A DNA stretch of 5,213 nucleotides from Alphaproteobacteria bacterium (GTDB lineage: Bacteria; Pseudomonadota; Alphaproteobacteria; Rhizobiales; Xanthobacteraceae). Below are positions 1-5,213 of the stretch, one piece after another; positions within the stretch are counted from its first letter, which is position 1; every line of letters begins with the position of its first letter. The stretch lies in assembly GCA_005884465.1 (NCBI GenBank), contig VAZH01000173.1, positions 1 through 5,213 of the forward strand, given 5' to 3'. The position numbers were made by a program, and so were the translations under genes. A model generated the notes under the pieces. That model did no database searches, had not been told where the DNA came from, and saw only the letters and a list, made by a program, of their open reading frames with translations.

Positions 1-1
1 C

Positions 2-67
2 GGAACTGGGACGCGGATCGTGGTCATGACCGACGACGGATCTTACGTGGAGCGCGCCAAGGATTAG
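2..67 (+). CDS. C-terminal end of an unidentified upstream gene (partial)
   Basis: An open frame enters from the left edge and ends at a TAG at 65-67. It reads as 21 residues ending in DDGSYVERAKD. The tail is hydrophilic and carries no recognisable motif, so I assign no function. It ends 15-36 bases before the possible TTG starts of the M23 peptidase gene, on the same strand and in the same reading frame, so the two could share a transcript. The fragment is short enough that chance openness of the frame cannot be excluded, but its position just before a same-strand gene fits a real gene end. Confidence 0.5.
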   Translation, partial: GTGTRIVVMTDDGSYVERAKD

Positions 68-103
68 GCTGCTGGGCAAGGTTTGGCGCCGGGGGGCGAC
101 GCA

Positions 104-1729
104 TTGGGTACGAAAGCTGTCCGATCCGCCACGCATCTGGTGGCTTCGTCCTTCGTGCTCGTCGCTGGCACATCGATCCTCAGCGCCGACGAATTCAGAA
201 CGCCTGCGATTTCGGTCGCCCGCGTCGAATGGCGCGCGGCTCTCGATCAGCTCCGGTCCGAGATCAGCACGCAGCCGACTGTGGCGTCCGCCTTCACGTT
301 TTTGGGCCGACGCCGGCTCGCTGCGTCAGATCCGCGTTCGATGCCCGCGCTGCTGCAACTCAATGCGGTGACTTCGCGGATCTTTACCGGGATCGGGCGC
401 AGTCCGGTGCCGGTGCTGCTGCCGTTCGACACCGCGGCATTTCTCGATGCACGGTTGAAGGGCGCGCCGGCGAGCCTCTCGCCCTCGCGTTATCAGGCGG
501 ACTTCAGTCCCGCTGACCTGTTCGATGCGGGGCCTTCCGGCTACGACGCGGTGTTTTCGCTCGAGCCCGGCGCCGGCGGCGGCATGCCGCAACGAACCTT
601 TGCCAAGCCTGTCGAAGTGCAGATCACGGGCTCGATCCTGACCTACGACATCCGTGATACGCTCGGCGGCAAGGGCGAACCGGTAAAGGCATTGTCGGCG
701 CAATTCCCCGACCTGCGCCGCTTCATCCGGGAGGGCTATGTTCGCTACGCCTTCAGGCGCTTCGGTGTGCCCTATGTGGTGTCGATCCAGTGTCTCGACA
801 GTAGCCCCCGCGCGCGGCGGCTTGCCTGCCGCGAGGCCTATCCGGTCGCCGAGCGTTTCCTGAAAGCGTTGCGCATCGCCGGCGGCCTGCCCTCGCGGCC
901 GCGAATGGATCTTCCCTCAGGCGTCGCCGAGCGGCCGGCGGAAAAGTCTCCTGACTTCCTCTATCGCCCGGTGGGCGATATCGTCGCCAATAGCGGCTAT
1001 CGCAGAGAGGGCGGCCGCGCCGACTTCACCGCTTATTCGCAAATTCGATTTCCGCTGGAAAAGGCGCCTGCCTTCATCCACTCGCAATCATTGCGAAACC
1101 GCAGAACGAATGACAAACTGCTATCGCTGGACGGGCCGGCTGGCGGAAAAACAAGTTATCCGTGGCAGGATAATTTTTGCGAAGCCCGCAGTTTTGGGGT
1201 GGGACAATGCCCCGGTGGTTTTGGGCACCAGGGGCAGGATATCCGCCCCGCACCGTGTCCGCCGCGCAATGAACGCGCCGATCGCTGCGAGCCGAACCAG
1301 CGGCCGGTCGTCGCCGTCCGCGATGGCGTCGTGATCCGCTCGCTGACAGAGCAGGCGGCAACGCTGCAGATCAACACCCACAACGAGCACATACGCTTTC
1401 GCTACATGCATATGAATCCGATGAGAATGGATGCCGACGGCATCCTGAACGGACGTCACGTCGGCGAAGGCGAGAAAATCGGCGTGGTTTCGAATTATCT
1501 GGACCATCCCAACGGCACCAGCCGCCATTTGCATTTCGATGTGCAGGTGTTCACGCGCGATGGCTGGCTCTGGGTCAATCCCTACGTCACCCTGGTCTCG
1601 GCCTATGAGCGTTTGATCCACGGCCGCGGGCGCCAGATCGGGCCCGACTCGCTCCCCTCGCCTGCCGTGGCCCATGCGTTGCCGCAAGATGTAATCCATC
1701 CCCGCAGCCAGGAAGGCAGCGATAACTGA
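104..1729 (+). CDS. Exported M23-family zinc metallopeptidase (LytM-like peptidoglycan endopeptidase)
   Basis: Predicted to hydrolyse peptide bonds in peptidoglycan cross-links in the periplasm. Numbering is from the TTG at 104 (541 aa). Residues 1-28 look like a Sec signal: K4 and R7, a hydrophobic stretch at about 12-25, possible cleavage after A28. Residues 30-350 match no domain I recognise. The M23 domain lies at about 365-495. It has the HxxxD zinc motif (H375, D379 in GHQGQD), the YxH motif (H436 in YMHM) and the HxH motif (H475, H477 in RHLHFD), so all ligands expected of an active enzyme are present. Six cysteines (230, 242, 359, 369, 384, 395), four of them around the first zinc motif, could form disulfides. 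There is no in-frame ATG near the N terminus. I prefer TTG 104 over TTG 83 because a G-run (91-96) sits 7 bases upstream and the signal n-region is then short; TTG 83 would add 7 residues. The family call is firm. The substrate is inferred, and a regulator or activator role is possible. Confidence 0.9.
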   Translation: MGTKAVRSATHLVASSFVLVAGTSILSADEFRTPAISVARVEWRAALDQLRSEISTQPTVASAFTFLGRRRLAASDPRSMPALLQLNAVTSRIFTGIGRSPVPVLLPFDTAAFLDARLKGAPASLSPSRYQADFSPADLFDAGPSGYDAVFSLEPGAGGGMPQRTFAKPVEVQITGSILTYDIRDTLGGKGEPVKALSAQFPDLRRFIREGYVRYAFRRFGVPYVVSIQCLDSSPRARRLACREAYPVAERFLKALRIAGGLPSRPRMDLPSGVAERPAEKSPDFLYRPVGDIVANSGYRREGGRADFTAYSQIRFPLEKAPAFIHSQSLRNRRTNDKLLSLDGPAGGKTSYPWQDNFCEARSFGVGQCPGGFGHQGQDIRPAPCPPRNERADRCEPNQRPVVAVRDGVVIRSLTEQAATLQINTHNEHIRFRYMHMNPMRMDADGILNGRHVGEGEKIGVVSNYLDHPNGTSRHLHFDVQVFTRDGWLWVNPYVTLVSAYERLIHGRGRQIGPDSLPSPAVAHALPQDVIHPRSQEGSDN

Positions 1730-1837
1730 TCTCTCGGGACGCCGCCCCGACGCCGCCGCAGAGTTGCAGCAGTATGGCTGGTTCCAATGGCTTAACGACC
1801 TTTGCCGCGACCCTTTCCGCACCGCGAGACTGGCCTG
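1730..1837 (+). other. Intergenic gap between the two cell-wall hydrolase genes
   Basis: These 108 bases separate the M23 and transglycosylase genes. A small stem (TCGGG 1734-1738 with CCCGA 1746-1750, 7-base loop) follows the M23 stop. It has no T-run, so it is not a convincing intrinsic terminator. I see no good promoter. The only near-match starts at TTGCAG (1764-1769) and lacks a proper -10. Co-transcription of the two genes is therefore possible but not shown. Confidence 0.4.
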
Positions 1838-3073
1838 ATGAAGCAACCTGATTCCCTGAAAACACTGACGCGCCGCGCAGTGCTGCGATCCGGCCTTGGT
1901 GTCGGTGCCCTGCTCGCGCAGCCCCTTGCCGCGTTTGCCGCCGCACCCCCCGGCTTCGACGAATGGCGCGACGGCTTTCGCGCACGTGCGCTGGCGAGAG
2001 GCATTTCGGATGCGACCTGGACCCGTGTGATGGGCCGCATCGAACCGGACATGTCCGTCTTCAAGCAGATGCGGAACCAGCCCGAATTCAACGAGCAGAT
2101 CTGGCAATACATCAACCGCCGCGTCTCGGACTGGCGCATCATCGCCGGCAAGGAAGCGCTGAAGAAGAACGAGGCGCTGTTTGCGCGGATCGAGAAGGAT
2201 TTCGGCGTCGAGCGCGGCACCCTGCTCGCATTGTGGGGCGTCGAATCCGCCTACGGCGATCCCTTGGTGCAGCAGAACCATATGCGCCCGGTATTTCCCT
2301 CGCTCGCCGCACTCGCCTGGAACGAACCGCGGCGCCGCGCCTATTGGGAAACCGAACTGATCAACGCGTTGAAAATCGTCGATCGCGGCTGGGGCAGCCC
2401 TGAGGAGATGCGGGGCTCATGGGCCGGCGCGATGGGACATACCCAGTGGATGCCGGAAGTCTGGCTCAATGTCGGCATGGATTACGATGGGGATGGCCGG
2501 GTGTCGCCGTTCGGCAAGCCCGACGATGCGCTCGGCTCCAGCGCGCGGTATCTGGTCAATCGCGGCAAGTATCACCGCGGCGAACATTGGGGCTATGAAG
2601 TGCGCGCGCCCGGTGCAGCCTCCGGCGGCAACCGGACCTACGCGGCTTGGGCAAACGCGGGCGTGCGACGCGCCGACGGCCAGCCATTTCCGCAGCCGAA
2701 TGCGAGCGCGCAGATGTGGGTGCCGGTGCAAGGCGGTCCGGCGTTCCTGCTGGGACCGAATTTCTACGCGGTGCGCAGCTACAACCCGTCGATGAACTAC
2801 GCGCTGGCGATCTGCCATCTCGGCGACCGCATTCTGGGCGCGCCGCCCTTCATTCAGCCGTTCCCCGGCTCCGAGCGCGCGCTGACGCTCGCCGAAGTCC
2901 AGGAAATGCAGACCCGACTGACCAAAGCGGGCTTTGACACCGGCGGCACCGACGGCCGCGTCGGCAACGACACCATGAAAGCGGTGAAGGATTATCAGAC
3001 CAAGATGGGGCTGTTGCCCGCGGACGGCTACGGCGGGCTGAAAGTGCTGGCGCGGTTGAGGCAGGGATCGTGA
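1838..3073 (+). CDS. MltB-type lytic murein transglycosylase (GH103/SLT_2) with PG_1 domain
   Basis: Predicted to cleave the MurNAc-GlcNAc bond of peptidoglycan, leaving 1,6-anhydro ends, in the periplasm. The 411-aa product starts at ATG 1838, with a weak GAG (1826-1828) 9 bases upstream; an in-frame TTG at 1802 would only add a tail before the signal. The N terminus has a twin-arginine-like motif (TRRAVLR, 11-17), a hydrophobic core and a likely cleavage after AFA (32-34). There is no lipobox cysteine (the only Cys is C326), unlike the lipoprotein MltB of E. coli. The SLT_2 domain spans about 38-335. E136 in WGVESAYG is the expected catalytic acid. GSWAGAMGHTQWMP (193-206) and DYDGDG (215-220) are characteristic family motifs. 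A PG_1 peptidoglycan-binding domain follows at about 350-407 with the usual LQ-like helix and DGRVGNDTMKAVKDYQ pattern. The domain order is standard for alphaproteobacterial MltB homologues, and length and motifs look intact. Confidence 0.94.
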   Translation: MKQPDSLKTLTRRAVLRSGLGVGALLAQPLAAFAAAPPGFDEWRDGFRARALARGISDATWTRVMGRIEPDMSVFKQMRNQPEFNEQIWQYINRRVSDWRIIAGKEALKKNEALFARIEKDFGVERGTLLALWGVESAYGDPLVQQNHMRPVFPSLAALAWNEPRRRAYWETELINALKIVDRGWGSPEEMRGSWAGAMGHTQWMPEVWLNVGMDYDGDGRVSPFGKPDDALGSSARYLVNRGKYHRGEHWGYEVRAPGAASGGNRTYAAWANAGVRRADGQPFPQPNASAQMWVPVQGGPAFLLGPNFYAVRSYNPSMNYALAICHLGDRILGAPPFIQPFPGSERALTLAEVQEMQTRLTKAGFDTGGTDGRVGNDTMKAVKDYQTKMGLLPADGYGGLKVLARLRQGS

Positions 3074-3080
3074 ACGGGCT

Positions 3081-3108
3081 CCCTCGCCCCGCCCTTGCGG
3101 GGAGAGGG
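3081..3108 (+). terminator. Hairpin after the transglycosylase gene, possible terminator
   Basis: CCCTC (3081-3085) pairs with GAGGG (3104-3108) and CCCCGC (3087-3092) with GCGGGG (3097-3102), with one G/A mismatch and a CCTT loop. It begins 8 bases after the transglycosylase stop. The stem is strong, but what follows (TTGGGG) is not a U-tract, so it may stall polymerase or protect the 3' end rather than be a classical intrinsic terminator. Confidence 0.4.
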
Positions 3109-3191
3109 TTGGGGTGAGGGACTCTTTCCAGAAATCGTGAGCGCAATTTTGGCGGCGACTTTCCCTCACCGCCGCGCCAAGAGCGCGGCGA

Positions 3192-3214
3192 CCTCTCCCG
3201 CAAGCGGGGAGAGG
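3192..3214 (-). terminator. Hairpin after recJ, possible terminator
   Basis: CCTCTCCC (3192-3199) is the exact inverse of GGGAGAGG (3207-3214), with a 7-base loop; a register shifted by one base extends the stem with CCCG/CGGG. It lies 20 bases beyond the recJ stop in the direction of recJ transcription. A second GC hairpin (3170-3190) follows directly. There is no T-run, so terminator function is inferred only from position. Confidence 0.35.
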
Positions 3215-3234
3215 TTTAGGTCAGCGCGCGGCGC

Positions 3235-5076
3235 TCACTTGATCACCGTCGGTCCCTGATCCGGCACGGCGACGTCGAGGACGCGCAATTGCACGCGTTC
3301 GGCGCCCTGCCAGCGATCGAGCGCGAGCGATCCTGCGACATGCAGCGGCTGCCCGCGATGGCCGATCAACGCGTTGCCGAGCTTCTGGCCGATCGAGCGA
3401 AACGCGACGCCATTGACGATCGAGCCGTCGCCCGACTTGAACCGCAGGCGCAGATGCGCCTGCCCCACTTCATCGGCGTAAACCAGTTGATGCGACGGCA
3501 GCGCCACCACCGGCTCAGGATTGCCGCTGCCGAAGGGACCTGCGCGATTGAGCGTCGCAGCCAATTCCGGCGTCACCGCGCGGGCACTCACCGCGCCATC
3601 GATGAACAGCTCATTTTCATGCCGCGAGTTTGCAACGTCATGCGCCAGCGCGCTTTCCATATAGGCGCGGAATTCCGCCAGTCTCTCCTTGCGCAGCGTC
3701 ACGCCCGCGGCCATGGCGTGGCCGCCGCCCTTCATCAGCAATCCGTCCTTCACCGCCTGACGCACCGCCCTGCCGAGATCGACGCCGGAGATGGAACGGC
3801 CCGAGCCGGTGCCGAGGCCGCCCGGCTCCAGCGCAATGGCGAAAGCCGGCCGCGAGAATTTTTCTCTCAGCCGTGACGCGACCAGGCCAACCACGCCGGG
3901 ATGCCAGCCTTCCGATGCCGTGACGATCACTGAACCCTTGTCTTCGAGCCCGAGCGAGGCCAGCGCCTCGGCTTCCGCCTGCGCTTCCGCCATCTGTTCG
4001 ATGACGCGGCGCTCGGTATTGAGCCGGTCGAGTTCGGCGGCAATCCGCGCGGCTTCGGAGACATCGGCTTCCAGCAACAGCCGCACCCCGAGATCGGCGC
4101 GGCCGATCCGGCCGCCGGCGTTGATGCGCGGCCCCAGCATGAAGCCGAGATGCCAGGCTTCGGGTGGCCCGTTCAGCCGCGACACGTCCATCAGCGCAGT
4201 ATGGCCGACATGATCGCGACGCCGCATCGCGATCAGGCCCTTTGCAACAAAGGCGCGGTTGAGCCCGGTCAATGGCGCGACATCGGCGACGGTACCGAGC
4301 GCGACGTGATGCAGCATGCCCAGGAGATCAGGCTCCGGCATTTCCCCGGTCCAGAATCCGCGTTCACGCAATTCCCTGTTGACCGCGACCAACGTCACCA
4401 GCACCAGACCGACCGCGGCAAGATGGCCGAGGCCTGAAAGGTCATCGAGCCGGTTCGGATTCACCAGCGCGTCCACCTCAGGCAATTCATCACCGCATTG
4501 GTGATGATCGATCACGACGACCGACATCCCGAGCCGTCGGGCTTCGGCCAGCGGCTCGAGGCTGGTGGTGCCGCAATCCACCGCCACCAGCAGCGTAGCG
4601 CCCTTGCCCGCAAGCATGCGAACGGCCTCGGTGTTGGGGCCGTAGCCCTCGAAAAGCCGGTCGGGAATATGAATCAGCGGATCGAGCCCGCAGTGCCGCA
4701 GGTGCCATGCCAGGAGCGCCGCGGAGGTCGCGCCGTCGACATCGTAGTCGCCGAAGATCGCAACTCTTTCGCTTCGTATGGCCGCGTCCGCGATGCGTTT
4801 CGCCGCCGCTTCCATCTGCGTCACGGTGTAGGGATCGGGCATCAATTTGCGGATGGTCGGATCGAGAAAATCCTCCACTGCCTCGATGCCGACGTCGCGC
4901 CCCGCCAGCACCCGCGCCAGCATCTCCGGCAGTTGATAGCGCTGCACGATCGCGAGCGCGCGCGCAGCGCCGCGCGCATCGAGCCGGTCGCGCCACAGTT
5001 TTCCCGTGACGGATTGCGCAACCCCGAGAAACGCCGGCGGCGCTTCGACAGGCAATGCGGATGCAGGGAGCGTCAT
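3235..5076 (-). CDS. recJ: Single-stranded-DNA-specific exonuclease RecJ
   Basis: Cytoplasmic 5'-to-3' exonuclease on single-stranded DNA, acting in RecF-pathway recombination and in base-excision and mismatch repair. The product is 613 aa from ATG 5076, within the usual size for bacterial RecJ. The DHH domain holds the metal-binding motifs in order: GDYDVDG (109-115, Asp 110/112/114), VDCGTT (166-171), IDHH (189-192), VNPNR (205-209) and GTVADV (261-266). GPRINAGGRIG (315-325) precedes a long connecting helix (about 338-375). The DHHA1 part has SEGWHPGVVG (388-397), GSGRSISG (424-431) and KGGGHAMAAG (449-458). A C-terminal OB-fold region follows from about 490, including GPFGSGNPEP (513-522). 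All core residues are present, so the enzyme should be active. A TTG at 5115 would add 13 residues; I prefer the ATG because the RecJ-like N terminus begins there. Neither start has a good Shine-Dalgarno. The gene converges on the transglycosylase gene across the palindromic element. Confidence 0.97.
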   Translation of the reverse strand: MTLPASALPVEAPPAFLGVAQSVTGKLWRDRLDARGAARALAIVQRYQLPEMLARVLAGRDVGIEAVEDFLDPTIRKLMPDPYTVTQMEAAAKRIADAAIRSERVAIFGDYDVDGATSAALLAWHLRHCGLDPLIHIPDRLFEGYGPNTEAVRMLAGKGATLLVAVDCGTTSLEPLAEARRLGMSVVVIDHHQCGDELPEVDALVNPNRLDDLSGLGHLAAVGLVLVTLVAVNRELRERGFWTGEMPEPDLLGMLHHVALGTVADVAPLTGLNRAFVAKGLIAMRRRDHVGHTALMDVSRLNGPPEAWHLGFMLGPRINAGGRIGRADLGVRLLLEADVSEAARIAAELDRLNTERRVIEQMAEAQAEAEALASLGLEDKGSVIVTASEGWHPGVVGLVASRLREKFSRPAFAIALEPGGLGTGSGRSISGVDLGRAVRQAVKDGLLMKGGGHAMAAGVTLRKERLAEFRAYMESALAHDVANSRHENELFIDGAVSARAVTPELAATLNRAGPFGSGNPEPVVALPSHQLVYADEVGQAHLRLRFKSGDGSIVNGVAFRSIGQKLGNALIGHRGQPLHVAGSLALDRWQGAERVQLRVLDVAVPDQGPTVIK

Positions 5077-5087
5077 GATGCTCTGGG

Positions 5088-5115
5088 AAGATAGGTATGA
5101 AGCGCGATTCGGCAA
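5088..5115 (-). promoter_or_regulatory. Candidate promoter for recJ
   Basis: On the minus strand, TTGCCG (5115-5110) and TATCTT (5093-5088) are separated by 16 bases, each matching 4 of 6 consensus positions of a housekeeping promoter. The predicted start of transcription would fall about 5 bases before ATG 5076, giving a nearly leaderless message. Matches this weak occur by chance, so the call is tentative. Confidence 0.22.
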
Positions 5116-5213
5116 ATATCGTGCCCCGGATGCTGCGCAGGGCGCAAGCGGTACGCTGCTAAGCCGGGGCCCATGCTACGCCTGTGATGCTACTGGGTCG
5201 CGGCTCTGCGGTG
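5116..5213. other. Region upstream of recJ with no supported gene
   Basis: All three minus-strand frames meet a stop within the outermost 60 bases or so, so an upstream gene could end here, but no tail is recognisable. On the plus strand only a nine-codon open fragment (from ATG 5187) reaches the edge, too little to call. A short stem (TGCGC 5134-5138 with GCGCA 5142-5146) and a direct repeat ATGCTAC (5173-5179, 5187-5193) are the only structure seen. Confidence 0.4.

Larger units (their letters stand above)
3081..3214. repeat. REP-like palindromic intergenic element (multi-hairpin)
   Basis: Nearly the whole gap between two converging genes folds into nested inverted repeats. A first hairpin is at 3081-3108. 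A long-range stem pairs GGTGAGGGA (3113-3121) with TCCCTCACC (3162-3170). A GC hairpin lies at 3170-3190 (CGCCGCGC with GCGCGGCG, 5-base loop) and a last hairpin at 3192-3214. The two outer hairpins are variants of one motif, CTCCCCGC-type stems with loops CCTT and CAAG. Read in translation on the minus strand, 3081-3129 gives LTPTLSPQGRGEG, a phrase familiar from spurious proteins predicted across dispersed proteobacterial repeats. I see only one copy here, so dispersal is inferred from that resemblance. It could also act as a bidirectional transcription barrier for the genes on either side. Confidence 0.75.

Noticed and set aside
1081..1180. Locally lower GC (about 51 percent by count) inside the M23 gene, as a sign of inserted DNA
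   Set aside because: The reading frame is continuous, the segment leads directly into the conserved catalytic domain, and the shift is modest over only 100 bases.
1734..1750. Small hairpin after the M23 stop as a terminator
   Set aside because: The stem is only 5 bp with a 7-base loop and no T-run; stems like this are common by chance at this GC content.
1774..1851. 25-codon open frame ending just inside the transglycosylase gene, a possible leader peptide
   Set aside because: No ribosome binding site, no regulatory codon run, and an overlap with the real start that could easily be chance.
1121..2281. Long minus-strand open frame (386 codons) across the end of the M23 gene and the start of the transglycosylase gene
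   Set aside because: It is antisense to two genes with intact family motifs, its translation shows no recognisable domain, and long shadow frames are normal in GC-rich DNA.
2417..3169. Minus-strand open frame whose first part reads LTPTLSPQGRGEG
   Set aside because: It starts in the palindromic repeat and then runs antisense through the transglycosylase. That phrase marks translated intergenic repeats, not a real protein.
3289..3876. Plus-strand open frame opposite recJ (195 codons), and several shorter ones up to about 5094
   Set aside because: All are antisense to an intact recJ, rich in Arg/Ala/His as expected of shadow frames, and have no motif of their own.
1..5213. CRISPR arrays, tRNA or rRNA genes, insertion sequences, phage or toxin-antitoxin genes, riboswitches
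   Set aside because: I looked for spaced repeats, transposase-like frames and structured RNA signatures and saw none that could be supported.

Overview
The window is GC-rich chromosomal DNA with alphaproteobacterial-looking proteins. Codon use, the RecJ variant motifs and the intergenic palindromic repeat fit the Bradyrhizobium/Rhodopseudomonas group of Rhizobiales. That placement is inference, because no rRNA or other marker gene is present. Gene density is high and nothing looks like a mobile island.

Layout: (1) positions 2-67 hold the last 21 codons of an unidentified plus-strand gene cut by the window edge. (2) About 104-1729 (+) encodes an exported zinc metallopeptidase of family M23 (LytM/lysostaphin type), with all metal-ligand motifs and a long uncharacterised N-terminal half. 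(3) 1838-3073 (+) encodes an MltB-type (GH103, SLT_2) lytic transglycosylase with an apparent Tat signal and a C-terminal peptidoglycan-binding domain. (4) 3081-3214 is a compact array of hairpins, a REP-like palindromic element, in the gap where two genes converge. (5) 5076-3235 (-) encodes a complete RecJ single-strand exonuclease. (6) 5077-5213 is the upstream region of recJ, with one weak promoter candidate and no supported gene.

The two plus-strand genes make a coherent pair. M23 enzymes cut peptide cross-links and lytic transglycosylases cut glycan strands, so both products should act on peptidoglycan in the periplasm. They are 108 bases apart with no convincing terminator between them and could be co-transcribed. 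recJ belongs to DNA repair and recombination; it is a convergent neighbour with no functional link visible here.

I did not find a novel multi-gene system. The items most worth a second look are the palindromic element between the converging genes, the unassigned N-terminal half and cysteine-rich active-site surroundings of the M23 protein, the apparent Tat export of a non-lipoprotein MltB homologue, and a recJ start that lacks a ribosome binding site.
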